A stretch of 19,343 bases of DNA from Mycoplasma sp. UBA710 (lineage in GTDB: Bacteria; Bacillota_I; Bacilli_A; Mycoplasmatales; Metamycoplasmataceae). The notes beneath the pieces are model-generated. The model was not told the origin of the DNA and ran no database searches. It saw only the letters and a program-made list of their open reading frames with translations. The stretch is taken from the NCBI GenBank assembly GCA_002298905.1, contig DBMA01000011.1:681-20023 (forward strand), in the 5' to 3' direction. This document shows, one piece after another, positions 1 to 9,419 of the stretch. Position 1 is the first letter of the stretch; every line of letters begins with the position of its first letter. The position numbers and the translations under genes are program-made.

Positions 1-3
1 TAA

Positions 4-2592
4 TTAAATTTTTAATTTTTTCAAAATGTCATCAATTTTTGTTTCATCAATTTCTTTTAATCTTTTTTCATTTGTTTCAAATATTTTATTTATTTTTGTA
101 GCAGCTTCTTCTACAATTTCATTTGATGTTTTTTGATCAAATTGAACTTTAAAATATTGATTGTTTTCATTAATATTATAATTAATAATTGGGTATGCTA
201 TTCCAGGAATTTTTGATATTTTAGCAAAATTATCATTAATGATATTATCAATATTAGCAGTGTGATTAAAGTTCATCATTACAATTTGATTATTGTTAGT
301 GTTAATAACAAAATTAGTTGCTTGATTTTTAATAATATCTCTAACAATATTTTTGCTACTTATATTTTTAAAAAATTGTTGTCCCTTGGTAGCTCTTGAT
401 GAATAGACAATAGTTGAAAAATTAATGTTTTTATAATTATTGTTACCAATAATTAATGTGATGGAATCTTTATTATTCGCTATTCCAAAAGCTGTTACTC
501 AATTATGTTCTACTTTAATTAAAGTATTTCCACTAGCTCTTGCTGAAAGAATTGGTAATTCGTTTTCACTAAATTTAACAGTATGAGTAGTATTAGTTGT
601 GATAATAATATCTTCAATTCCATTTGATATTTTTGCAGCTATTAATTGATCATTTGCTTTTTTAAAACTAATCGCTTTCATTGTTTTAGAAATTCTTGAT
701 GCTTCAAAATCTTTTAATAATACTCTTTTACCTATTCCTAATTTTGTAACTAAAATGACATAAGCTTTGACATTAAATGAGTTAATATCAATTATAGAAA
801 CAATTTTTTCATTATTACTAATCTCTACAAAATCACTAATAAATTGTCCTTCTTCTTTTCATTTAGTTTCATTAATTTTATGAATAGGAATAATTGCATA
901 ATTTCCTAATGAAGTAAAAACTAGTAATTTATTAATAGTATTAGAACGGTCGAAATAAATAATTTGGTCATTTTCTTTGATAGCAAATGTTCCTATTTCA
1001 TTAGATTCAAAAGTTTTATTAGTAATTCTTTTCAAATATCCATCTCGAGAAAATGAAATTCAACAAGATTCTTTTTTGATCAATTCTTCTTGTTTAATGT
1101 TAATGTTTAGTTCTTCTTCATAAATTAATGTTTTTCTAGGTCTTGCATATTCTTTTTTAATTTGTTTAAACATTTCAATTAAATGCTGATCAAAAGCATT
1201 AGAATCTGATAATAATAATTTATAATAAGCAATCTTTTCTTCTAATTCTTTTTTCTCTTCATGATAAATAGAAACATCTGTTCGATTTAAACGATATAGT
1301 CTTAATTCAGCAATTGCGGTAGCTTGAATTAAAGTGAAATGTAAAATATTTTGTAAGTTCGCAATAACCCCTTGTTTACCTCCTGTAGATTCACGAATTA
1401 CTTTAATAACTTCATCAGGAATTTCACTAACTCTAATTAATCCAATAATGATTTCTAATCTTTTTTCAAATTTGGCTAAATCAAATTGAATTGCTCTAGT
1501 TTTAACAATTCTAATGTGATTCAAATAAGCATTAATCATTTTATCAATTCCTAAAATTTTAGGCGCATAATCCACAATTGTTACCATATTGTAGTTATAA
1601 TAAATTTTCATATCTGTTTTTTGCATTAAAAAATTAACAATAGTTTGACTATTGACATTTTCTTCAAGAATAATTGCAATAGAAATTCCATTTCGATCTG
1701 ATTCATCACGAACATCTTTAATTCCATTAATTTGACCATTAACTCTTAATTCATCAATATCACGCACTAATTTTGATTTGATAACTCCAAAAGGAATTTC
1801 TAAAATTCTAATAACTTCATTTTTATTTTCTTTTTCAATAATGTATTTACTACATAAATTAATTCTTCCTTGACCTTTTTCAAAAGATATTTCTATTCCT
1901 TTAGTTCCGTAAATAATTCCGCCTGTTGGAAAATCAGGTCCTTTAATATATCTCATTAGTGATTTTCAAGAAATTTCTGGATTTTTAATTTTAGCTACAA
2001 CTGCATCTAATAATTCACCTAAATTATGAGGTGGTATTTCTGTAGCAAAACCTGAAGCAATTCCTTTAGCTCCATTTAAAAGTAAGTTAGGAATATATGA
2101 AGGTAAAACAGTTGGTTCTTTTTCAGTATCATCAAAGTTAGGAGCAAAGCTAACAGTATTTTTATCTAAATCTCGCAACATTAAAGAAGAAATTTTTGAT
2201 AATTTTGCTTCAGTATAACGCATAGCGGCAGCTGGGTCATCATCAATTGAACCTTTATTCCCATGCATTTCAATTAATGGTTCTCCCATTTTTCAATCTT
2301 GAGCCATTCTAACTAAAGCTTCATAAATAGAACTATCACCATGTGGGTGGTATTTACCAATAACATCTCCCACTACCCGAGCAGATTTTTTATATGATTT
2401 TTCATTTTGCAATCCTAAATCATTCATTGAATACAATATTCTTCTTTGCACTGGTTTTAAACCATCTCTTACATCTGGTAAAGCACGTTGTTGAATAATA
2501 TATTTTGAATAGCGAGCAAAACGATCAGACATAATCGAGTCTAATGATTGATATTCTAATTTTTCATCATAAATAATTTTGTCTTTACTCAT
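4..2592 (-). CDS. parC: DNA topoisomerase IV subunit A (862 aa)
   Basis: Breakage-reunion subunit of topoisomerase IV, which decatenates daughter chromosomes together with ParE. The N-terminal winged-helix domain has GKYHPHGDSSIYEAL (S87 and E91 occupy the quinolone-target positions). The active-site tyrosine is Y126 in AAAMRYTEAKLS. A coiled-coil and helical region around residues 350-450 has the usual ALNRTD-like pattern (LRLYRLNRTD), followed by a C-terminal beta-pinwheel region; I see no GyrA box. Several in-frame TGA codons must be read as Trp, for example W100 just after VRMAQD at 2293-2295. The start is ATG at 2590-2592, sharing one base with the parE stop (TAATG), so translation is probably coupled. 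The stop is TAA at 4-6. Adjacency to parE and the absence of gyrB/dnaA neighbours favour parC over gyrA; the paralogues are similar, so a small doubt remains. Confidence 0.95.
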
Positions 2593-4568
2593 TATTGATC
2601 ACCAGTTTCTTTATTATTTACTATATCATGACCTTGATTAATTTGAAAATTATCTTCAAGTGAAAATTCTACATTTTTATTAATTCATTCTTTTCTAGGT
2701 TCAACGGCATCCCCCATTAGAACCGAAACTCTTCTTTCTACAATTGCTTCATCTTGAATTGTTACTTTGATTAAAGTTCTTGATTTAGGATCCATAGTTG
2801 TTTCTCATAATTGATCAGAATTCATTTCTCCTAATCCTTTATATCTTTGAATTTCAAATCCTCTAACATTGTTTGTTTTTAAATAATTTTTTAAATCTAA
2901 TTCTGATCAAAAATATAGATTTTCTTTTTTATTTTTATTATTAAAACTTAATTTAAATAAAGGAGGTTGAGCAATATATAACATTCCTGCAGCTATTAAA
3001 GGTTTCATATATCTAAAGAAAAATGTTAAAAGTAAAATTTGAATATGAGCTCCATCTGTATCAGCATCTGTCATAATAATTACTTTATTATATTTAGCAT
3101 TTTCTATTTTAAAATCTGAACCAATTCCGGCATTAATACAATTAATGATTGTTGCAATTTCTTCATTTTTTAAAATATCAATCAATCTTGCTTTTTCAGT
3201 ATTCAACACTTTACCTCTTAAGGGCAAAATGGCTTGAAAACGACGATCACGTCCCATTTTAGCAGAACCTCCAGCCGAGTCTCCCTCAACTAAATATAAT
3301 TCTCTTTCTGAAGCTTTATTAGATAAAGCTGGTGTTAATTTACCTGATAAAATTTTTACTTCACTCATTTTATCTTTAGCTTTTCGAGATTCATTACGTG
3401 CTTTTCTTGCTGCTTCACGAGCTTCTCGAGATTGTTTAGATTTTAATAAAATTTTCTCCGAATTTTTTTTATTTTCATTTAATCAGAAATAAAGATTCTT
3501 TTGAATAGTTTCTTCCATAATTTTTTTAATTTCAGGAGTAGATAATTTATCTTTTGTCTGACCTACAAATTCTAAAATTGCTTCAGGAATTTTTACTGAA
3601 ACAATGGCTACCAAACCTTCTCTAATATCTGATCCTTCAAAATTAGCATCTCTTGATTTTAAAAATCCTTTTTCTCTAGCATAATCATTAACAACTTTAG
3701 TAAGAGCCAACTTAAAAGTACTTTCATGAGTTCCGCCATCACGAGTTTTAACATTATTTGCAAAAGATACAATAGTTTCTGAATAACTATCATTATATTG
3801 CATTCCAATTTCTATTTCAATACCACTTTCTTTATTTTTTTCATTTAAATAAAAGATATCTGAAATAACAGTTTTATTTTGATTAATAAAAGAAACAAAT
3901 GATTTAATTCCTTCTCTATAATGAAATTCTTCTTTTTGATTAGTTATTTCATCGATTACAGTTATTTTTAAATTAGATAATAAAAAAGCTGATTCTCTTA
4001 ATCTTTCACAAATAATTTCATAAGAAAATTTTGCATTTTTAAAAATAGAATAGTTAGGTCAAAATTGTACTTTTGTTCCTCTTTTAGTAGTTGTTCCTAT
4101 TTCTTTTGTTCTTTGAACAATATAATCACCATTTTCAAATTTGGTTTCATATATTTTGTGATCACGATAAACAGTAGCAATTAAATGAGTACTTAAAGCA
4201 TTAACAACAGAAGAACCTACACCATGAAGTCCTCCGGCAGTTTTATATGCATCATTATTAAATTTTCCTCCAGCATGCAATTCAGTAAAAACAGTTTCTA
4301 CTCCAGTTTTACCACTAGCATGTAAATCTACTGGAATACCTCTTCCATTATCTTCCACAATTACAGACCCATCTTGTTTTAAGGTTACATGAATATTGTT
4401 AGCAAATCCTGCTAAAACTTCATCTACTGAATTATCAAAAATTTCTCAAATTAAATGATGCAACCCATTAACATCAGTTGATCCAATATACATTCCTGGT
4501 CTTTTTCTAACAGCTTCTAAACCTTTTAAAGTAACGATATTTTTAGCACTATAATTTGAATTTGACAT
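2592..4568 (-). CDS. parE: DNA topoisomerase IV subunit B (658 aa)
   Basis: ATPase subunit of topoisomerase IV, partner of ParC. The GHKL ATPase domain shows E42 and N46 in WEIFDNSVDE, the EDNGRGIP box at 72-79 and the GLHGVGSSVVNALS loop. The TOPRIM domain has EGDSAGGS at 428-435 and the metal-binding TDADTDGAH with D501, D503 and D505. The C-terminal RYKGLGEMN motif is present near 2830. PLRGKVLN and DADTDGAHIQ look more like ParE than GyrB. Length is usual for the family. In-frame TGA codons are read as Trp. The start is ATG at 4566-4568, fitting the conserved N-terminus (LEAVRKRPGMYIGS), but the upstream bases are only A and T and show no Shine-Dalgarno. The TAA stop at 2592-2594 overlaps the parC start. 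Confidence 0.96.
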
Positions 4569-4572
4569 AATA

Positions 4573-4615
4573 ATTTAATTTAATTATATATAAAATACAT
4601 TTAATTAAATTAAAT
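4573..4615. repeat. 13-bp perfect inverted repeat upstream of parE
   Basis: The arm ATTTAATTTAATT (4573-4585) and its exact complement AATTAAATTAAAT (4603-4615) flank a 17-base spacer in the parE 5' region. The arms are pure A/T, so chance or low complexity is possible. A minus-strand TATAAT-like hexamer (4583-4588) overlaps the inner edge of the left arm. Confidence 0.5.
4583..4588 (-). promoter_or_regulatory. Candidate -10 element for parE-parC
   Basis: The minus strand reads TATAAT here, 14 bases upstream of the parE ATG. No convincing -35 hexamer lies 17 bases further upstream. If used, the mRNA leader would be only about 8 nt with no Shine-Dalgarno. In DNA this AT-rich the hexamer is weak evidence. 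Confidence 0.3.
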
Positions 4616-4684
4616 CTTAATATTTATTATGATAATTAAAATGTTTTTTTATTATTGAAACTAGAAATTATCAACAAATTAATA

Positions 4685-4712
4685 AAAAAAAGAAACTTGT
4701 TTGTTTCTTTTT
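4685..4712 (-). terminator. Intrinsic terminator of the rpsF-ssb-rpsR operon
   Basis: On the minus strand an 8-bp stem AAAGAAAC / GTTTCTTT (4703-4710 pairing with 4689-4696) closes a 6-nt loop and is followed by a T-rich run. It starts 6 bases after the rpsR stop codon and separates this operon from parE-parC. Confidence 0.8.
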
Positions 4713-4718
4713 CATATA

Positions 4719-4982
4719 TTATCTTCTTATTCTTTCAGAAATAAAAGGAATTAAAGCCATAATACGTGCTCTTTTAATAGCTGTGCTTAATCCTCTTTGA
4801 TGTCTTGCGCATGTTCCTGTTACCCTTGAAGGTAAAATTTTTCCATGAGTATTAATAAATTTAGCAATAATTTCAATATTTTTATAATCAATATATTCCA
4901 TTTTTTCTAAACAAAACATACAAGGTTTTCTTTTAGAATATTTTCTTTTTTTATTTAATGTTTTTTTTACTATTAGTGACAT
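4719..4982 (-). CDS. rpsR: 30S ribosomal protein S18 (87 aa)
   Basis: Small-subunit protein S18, which pairs with S6 on the platform of the 30S subunit. Family features are the basic N-terminus, the IDYKN segment (31-35), KILPSRVTGT (48-57) and the basic C-terminal stretch ending ISERIRR. Cysteines C21 and C24 (CMFC) with C58 and H61 (CARH) form a CxxC...CxxH set, suggesting a zinc-binding variant; that is inferred from spacing only. A strong Shine-Dalgarno (GGAGG, complement of 4991-4995) precedes the ATG. It is last in rpsF-ssb-rpsR, 22 bases after ssb, and is followed directly by a hairpin terminator. This gene order is conserved widely in bacteria. Confidence 0.97.
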   Translation of the reverse strand: MSLIVKKTLNKKRKYSKRKPCMFCLEKMEYIDYKNIEIIAKFINTHGKILPSRVTGTCARHQRGLSTAIKRARIMALIPFISERIRR

Positions 4983-5004
4983 AAGTTAATCCTCCATAAA
5001 TTAA

Positions 5005-5484
5005 TTAAAAATCCAATTCTCAAGGACTATTATCATCTTCTATTAATTCATTTTCTTGATTTTCTTCATAGAAAGTAGGTTGACTTGAATTATTAACTGA
5101 TGTTTCATTTCCTGTATGAGCAATAGTTGAATTTTTACGACTATTTCTTGCTTGAGTAATAGATCTTGGTTCTAAAGATTTAATTTGGTCAACAACAATT
5201 GATAATGAAGAAACAATATCTCCAGATTTGGTAGTATATTGAGATGATTGAATAGTTCCTACAATATTTACTAAATCACCTTTACCAAAAAAACGACTCA
5301 TATATGTTGCATTATTACCAAAAGCAACTATAGGAATAAAATCAGTTACTTCTTCACTATTTCGACCTTGATTATCTCTAGTAATGGCTAAATTGGTTCT
5401 TACATAATTAATATTACTTTTTGATTCTTGCATCAAAATATCTTGAGATAAACGACCAATCAATATTACTTTATTTAAATTCAT
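5005..5484 (-). CDS. ssb: Single-stranded DNA-binding protein (159 aa)
   Basis: Binds single-stranded DNA during replication, repair and recombination. The OB-fold occupies about residues 1-110 (MNLNKVILIGRLSQD start; FIPIVAFGNNA; GDLVNIVGTIQSSQY). A flexible N/S/T-rich linker follows, then an acidic tail. Reading the TGA at 5020-5022 as Trp extends the protein by five residues and gives the tail EDDNSPWELDF. This restores an acidic tip ending in Asp-Phe, the type of peptide SSB uses to bind partner proteins. The start ATG (5482-5484) shares one base with the rpsF stop (TAATG), and no strong Shine-Dalgarno is visible, so translational coupling to rpsF is likely. Confidence 0.96.
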
Positions 5485-5930
5485 TATTCTTTATCTTTTT
5501 TTACCTTTTCTGTTTTTGCTTGTTCAGAATTATAATTTTTTCTTTTAGAAACTTTATTTTCAGGATTTGAATTATTTTCTTGATTCATTTTTTCTGAATT
5601 AGGTTTTCTAAAATTTGAATTAGGTTTTCTAAATTTTTTAGGTTTTCTTTGCAATCCTTTTTCAGTATCTAAATTTACACTCATGATTCTTCAAATACTT
5701 TTTGTAATATTTGATTTTCTTGTAAATTCATTAATTTCATCACCTGTTGCACTAACATTAATGACAAAATAATTAGCAGTTTTTGATTTATTGATCTCAT
5801 ATGCTAAATCTGTACGCTCCATTTTTTCAATTTGAGCTTCTTTTGATTTAAAAGTAGATTTAACAATTTCAGATATTACTTTTTCATCTGAAGTAGGATC
5901 AAGAATCAACATAATTTCATATTTAGACAT
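5484..5930 (-). CDS. rpsF: 30S ribosomal protein S6 with extended C-terminus (148 aa)
   Basis: Small-subunit protein S6, partner of S18. The N-terminal ~95 residues match the family: MSKYEIMLILDP, TDLAYEINKSKTANYFVINVS, and a final strand SIWRIMSVNLD. The TGA at 5691-5693 is read as Trp within that strand. Without this the gene splits in two and the tail looks like a separate 66-aa protein. The C-terminal ~50 residues are a lysine/asparagine/glutamate-rich extension, probably disordered, containing two exact copies of a FRKPNS unit. A very strong Shine-Dalgarno (AAGGAGGT) precedes the ATG. It is first in rpsF-ssb-rpsR and overlaps ssb by one base. An extended -10 promoter lies upstream. Confidence 0.95.
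5595..5633 (-). repeat. Two 18-bp direct repeats in the rpsF 3' coding region
   Basis: The 18-mer at 5595-5612 recurs exactly at 5616-5633, a 21-base period. It encodes FRKPNS twice, and a degenerate partial third copy lies at 5640-5648. In-frame expansion by slippage would explain the S6 tail. Confidence 0.8.
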
Positions 5931-5948
5931 GTTGACCTCCTTATGGTC
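5931..5948 (-). promoter_or_regulatory. rpsF Shine-Dalgarno inside a small hairpin
   Basis: On the minus strand GACC and GGTC (5934-5948) can pair around a loop containing most of the AAGGAGG ribosome-binding site, just before the ATG. The stem is only 4 bp. It could modulate S6 translation, but this is inference. Confidence 0.35.
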
Positions 5949-5959
5949 TTTACAAAATG

Positions 5960-5981
5960 GATATTTATAAATATAAATATC
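5960..5981. repeat. Perfect inverted repeat in the rpsF leader
   Basis: GATATTTATA and TATAAATATC form 10-bp arms around 2 central bases. It lies in the predicted rpsF 5' leader, about 30 bases upstream of the ATG and downstream of the promoter. It may be a leader hairpin or part of a stop signal for coaX readthrough, although no clear T-run follows on the minus strand. Confidence 0.5.
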
Positions 5982-6003
5982 AAGGAGTAAATCCTCAATG
6001 ATT

Positions 6004-6012
6004 ATTATAACA
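6004..6012 (-). promoter_or_regulatory. Extended -10 promoter for rpsF-ssb-rpsR
   Basis: The minus strand reads TGTTATAAT, an exact extended -10 (TGnTATAAT). The -35 is weak (TTTACT at 6025-6030, a 15-base spacer). Predicted transcription start is near 5997, giving a leader of about 65 nt. The element lies just past the coaX stop codon. Confidence 0.6.
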
Positions 6013-6031
6013 AAAATTTTTTGTAGTAAAA

Positions 6032-6781
6032 TTATTCTTTATTTTGATTTTGATCCAAGATAAAAAGTCCAATTATTTCTAGATTATCAATAAATCATCA
6101 TTTATTTCTAGAAAAATAATGGCTATCTCCACCAGAGCAAATAATAGGACAATTTGTATTCAACTCTTTTTGCAATTTTTGAACAATATTTTCCACATTA
6201 TTAACTAATCCTATTGATATTGCTTCATTAGAATTAAAACCCAACAATTGCTCAACATGGCTTAATTCGATATTTTGAATATTAGTATTTTGAGCAATAT
6301 TTTTTACAGATTGACTAATACCATCTAAAATAATGCATCCTGAAAACTTTCTATTTTTAATATGATAAATAGCACAAGCAGTTCCTGCAGAAACAACAAT
6401 TGCTTCTTCTAAAAAACTGTTTACATAATTTATTTGCGCTAATAAATCTGCGCCTAATTGATAAGGATTATACAAATTAGATAAATTAATATGAGGAAAA
6501 TCTTGATAAGAAATAAAATGAATTTTTATACCAATAGAAGAAAAATATTGTTCTATATTTTCACTAGCTAAGGAAACAACAGAACTTAAATATATCTTAT
6601 TAATTTGAATTGATTCATCTTTTAAAGTTTTTATATATTGATCTAACACTTTAAAATAATTGGATTCTTTTAATTCTATTGTTTTAATTCTATGAGTTTT
6701 TAACTCATTAATATTATTTGTTAAGGTAAAACCAAAAACTGTGTTTGTATTGCCAATATTAATATATAAATTTACTAACAT
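6032..6781 (-). CDS. coaX: Type III pantothenate kinase-like protein, diverged (249 aa)
   Basis: Homologue of CoaX, which phosphorylates pantothenate in the first step of CoA synthesis (ASKHA fold). Length and motif order fit the family: INIGNTNT (7-14), YLSSVVS (64-70), NPYQLGAD (105-112), VVSAGTA (129-135), CSGGDS and a terminal IGLFIL. Key positions have changed. The first aspartate of the DxGNT motif is N8, the aspartate of the VVDFGTAT motif is S131, the arginine after GAD is Leu, and the usual PG after the GG motif is DG. Only D112 of the three catalytic acids remains. The gene is intact, with a TGA-TGA (Trp-Trp) pair at 6095-6100 and a TAA stop. It lies 17 bases after the permease and shows no Shine-Dalgarno. 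It may be a weak kinase or a repurposed pseudo-enzyme; homology is secure, activity is not. Confidence 0.75.
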
Positions 6782-6798
6782 TTTATTTATATTATAAT

Positions 6799-8283
6799 TT
6801 AATTTTTTTGTATTTTTTTGATTTTTCTTCTTTCGATGATTTTAAAATTAATAAATGGAAATGAAAAAAAAGCGGTAAAGAAAATTATGTATAAAATTAA
6901 AACATTTAGATTATTAATACCAACGCCTTTTGTAACAAACAATCCTCATGAAGATAATGAATTTGTTGATTTAATAGCAGATTCAAGAACAAAATAAATA
7001 TTTAAGCTAATAGCTAATAAAACTCAAATAAATGCAATTCATACTGCTATCGTATATCAATAATGGTATTTACTTCTTTTATTTTTTAAATAAATATTTT
7101 TTCAATATAAAAATATTAGATAAGCATATATTGGAAAAATAGCTACTACAACTAAATTAGAAAATCCATCAATTAATCCATCATGATTAATAATAATTGA
7201 AGGAATTAAAATAGTTAAAGATCAAAAGAAAACAATTGATGAAAATAAAATCAAGGCACTTTTATTGTTGTTGAATTTTGATTTAATTTTATTAATAAAA
7301 AAAATATTTTCATGAATGATTAAATTTTTATATTCATGTAAAGCTGAACCACAAATGGAATTAGTTGTTCCAAATGCTGAAATAAAAATAGTAATAGTAA
7401 TAAATATTGTTATTCCTAATTTAACATTTTGTGGCAATGAATCTAAAAGAACATTTAAAATAGTAGTTCCATTAGAATTATAGTGAAAAATAGATGCAAT
7501 ACAAATTAAAGAATAAATAATAGTAACAAAAATTAAAGCAAAAATAATAACTCTTGACACAGCCTTTTCTCCACCTTTAATATTATTAGATCAAGAGCCA
7601 ATACCAATAAAAGAATCAAATGAAAATAAAACTCCCGGAATTGATAACATTATTCCTTGAATTGCTTTATCGGGATTAATAGAAATTTGAAATCCATTAA
7701 CTCCATTATTATTATGTTGAGTAAAAAAAGACATTCCAATAATAATAACCATTACTAAAGGTATGATTTTTAAAATAGAAGTAATAAATGAAATATGACT
7801 ACTTAATTTAATAGAAAAATAATTATTTAAAATAAAAAAAATTAAAAAACAAATAGTTATTATTGCATATATTCCTAAATGAATTTCTACATTGATAACA
7901 GTTTTAAAAATTTCTATAAAAAATTCTGAAGTAAAAAAAGATAAAGAAATTAATAAAATAGGATGATAAAACATTCCATAGTTTATAGAAGATATTTTTC
8001 TAAATCAATGATTATTAGTATTTGTTACTTCATGAATTCATAAATTCAAACCTGTTATCCCATTTTTTGATTTAATAGCAGAAATTTTTCCAAAATGAAA
8101 TGCCAATAAAATTGATAATAATCCTGTAATAATTCATGAAAATAATCATGCTATTCCACTACCTTCAACATTTGATCCAACAGCTGCATTTTTTAAAAAA
8201 ATTCCTATCCCCACAACTGCTGTAAAACAAATAGAAAAGGCTGAAATAAATCCTATTTTCTTATTTCTTTTTTGGTCATTCAT
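6799..8283 (-). CDS. APC-superfamily amino-acid permease (494 aa)
   Basis: Polytopic membrane transporter with about 12 hydrophobic segments. The N-terminal signature FTAVVGIGIFLKN (roughly residues 21-33) followed by an alanine/glycine-rich stretch is the TM1 substrate/Na-site region of the APC fold. A middle TM reads ISLSFFTSEFFIEIF, and IQGIMLSIPGVLFSFDSFIGIGS resembles the TM6 unwound-helix region. The C-terminus is short and very basic. Many in-frame TGA codons act as Trp. The start ATG (8281-8283) has AAGGAA upstream. It lies 20 bases after lspA. Amino-acid import fits an auxotrophic mollicute, but the substrate cannot be assigned from sequence. Confidence 0.85.
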
Positions 8284-8303
8284 TATAATATTCCTTTCTT
8301 ATG

Positions 8304-8831
8304 TTACTTTTGAAAATATGATTTTAAAAATAAAATTAAGATAGTAATAGTAAAGCCAATACTTCCTATAACTACAAACATATCCGCAAAATTAAATACT
8401 CCCTTATTAAATCATGGTGTAAAAATAATATCTCTCACATATGAAAATGCTAATCGATCAATAGTATTACCTAATGATCCTGAAAAAATAAAAGCAATAA
8501 AAACTGATAATAGTATATTTTTTCAAAAAATTAATGAAATTAAACAAGATATTAAAACAAAAAAATTAACAGCAGAAACTAAAGCAATATCACTTGCATT
8601 AGGAAAAAATGTTAGACCTTCATTTTTAAGACTTTTTATTCCAAATAATCAATTTTGATATATTACTTCATCTATTTTATTTTCATTAAATAAATAATGT
8701 TTAGTTAATAAATCAATTAATAATAAAACAAAAACCAAAGATAAAAAAACAACATAATTTATAATAATAGATTTTTTATTGCTTGTTATATAAGTTCATA
8801 AATTTTGAAAAAGATATTTAATTTTTCTCAC
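8304..8831 (-). CDS. lspA: Lipoprotein signal peptidase II (175 aa)
   Basis: Membrane aspartyl protease that cleaves signal peptides from diacylated prolipoproteins, which are major surface molecules in mollicutes. The two catalytic aspartates are D125 in GSLGNTIDR and D150 in FNFADMF. The extracytoplasmic N-x-G motif (NEG, 70-72) is present, with four hydrophobic segments around 22-43, 83-102, 105-120 and 152-170. A GTG start at 8829-8831 is chosen: it is in frame, 6 bases after the nusG stop, and AAGGAAG lies 11 bases upstream inside the end of nusG. No in-frame ATG gives a complete first helix. TGA is read as Trp at W12 and elsewhere. It sits between nusG and the permease in one operon. 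Confidence 0.93.
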
Positions 8832-8837
8832 AAGATA

Positions 8838-9416
8838 TTAATCTTCCTTAATTATTTGTAAATTATTATATGGAAATTCTACTGGTACTTTTCTTCCAAA
8901 AGTAATAATTTCAACAATAGCAGATAAATTATCAAAATTAGATTCAATAATTACTCCTTTTTCATCTTTAAATGTTCCTTCTTTGATTTTAACAACCACA
9001 CCTTCTTGATAAGGATTTTTATATTCAATTGAATTAAATTCATTAATTTTTTCTTGTTGTCTTTTTAACATTTTTTCAAATTCTTTATTTGAAATAGGAG
9101 TTGGTTTTGAACCTCCACCACTAGAACCAATTAATCCTGTAATATATTCTGTATTTCTTACTAAAAATCATGCTTCATCTGTCATTTCCATTTTAATAAA
9201 AATGTAGCCCTTATATAAATTTTCTTCTCTAATTTTATAATCTTTTCCTTGAGCTTTTTTAATAGTTTCTTTGGAACTTATTGTAGGAATTCAAAAAACT
9301 TTTATTTCTTCAAATAAATCTTGCATATTAGCAGTTTCAATTTTATTTTTTAAACTTTCAATAATCTTTTTTTCTTTTCCAGTAATAATGGAAATCATAT
9401 ATCATTCTTTTTTCAT
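8838..9416 (-). CDS. nusG: Transcription termination/antitermination protein NusG (192 aa)
   Basis: Elongation factor that binds RNA polymerase and influences pausing and termination. The NGN domain spans about residues 1-115 (EWYMISIITGKE start; LYKGYIFIKMEM; a hydrophobic/glycine stretch ITGLIGSSGGGSKPTPIS). The KOW domain begins near residue 137 (YQEGVVVKIKEGTFKDEKGVIIE). Length is typical. The start ATG lies 3 bases after the secE stop, with AGGAG upstream overlapping the secE end. W5 is a TGA codon, so the N-terminal half is visible only with UGA as Trp. The secE-nusG linkage is conserved across bacteria. Confidence 0.95.
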
Positions 9417-9419
9417 ATT

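Noticed and set aside
4..4568. gyrA/gyrB instead of parC/parE
   Set aside because: ParE-type motif wording (PLRGKVLN, DADTDGAHIQ), no GyrA box seen in the A subunit, and the E-then-A order with overlapping codons favour topoisomerase IV.
5484..5684. A separate small basic protein gene between rpsF and ssb
   Set aside because: It is in the same frame as rpsF and separated only by a TGA (Trp) codon; it is the S6 C-terminal end.
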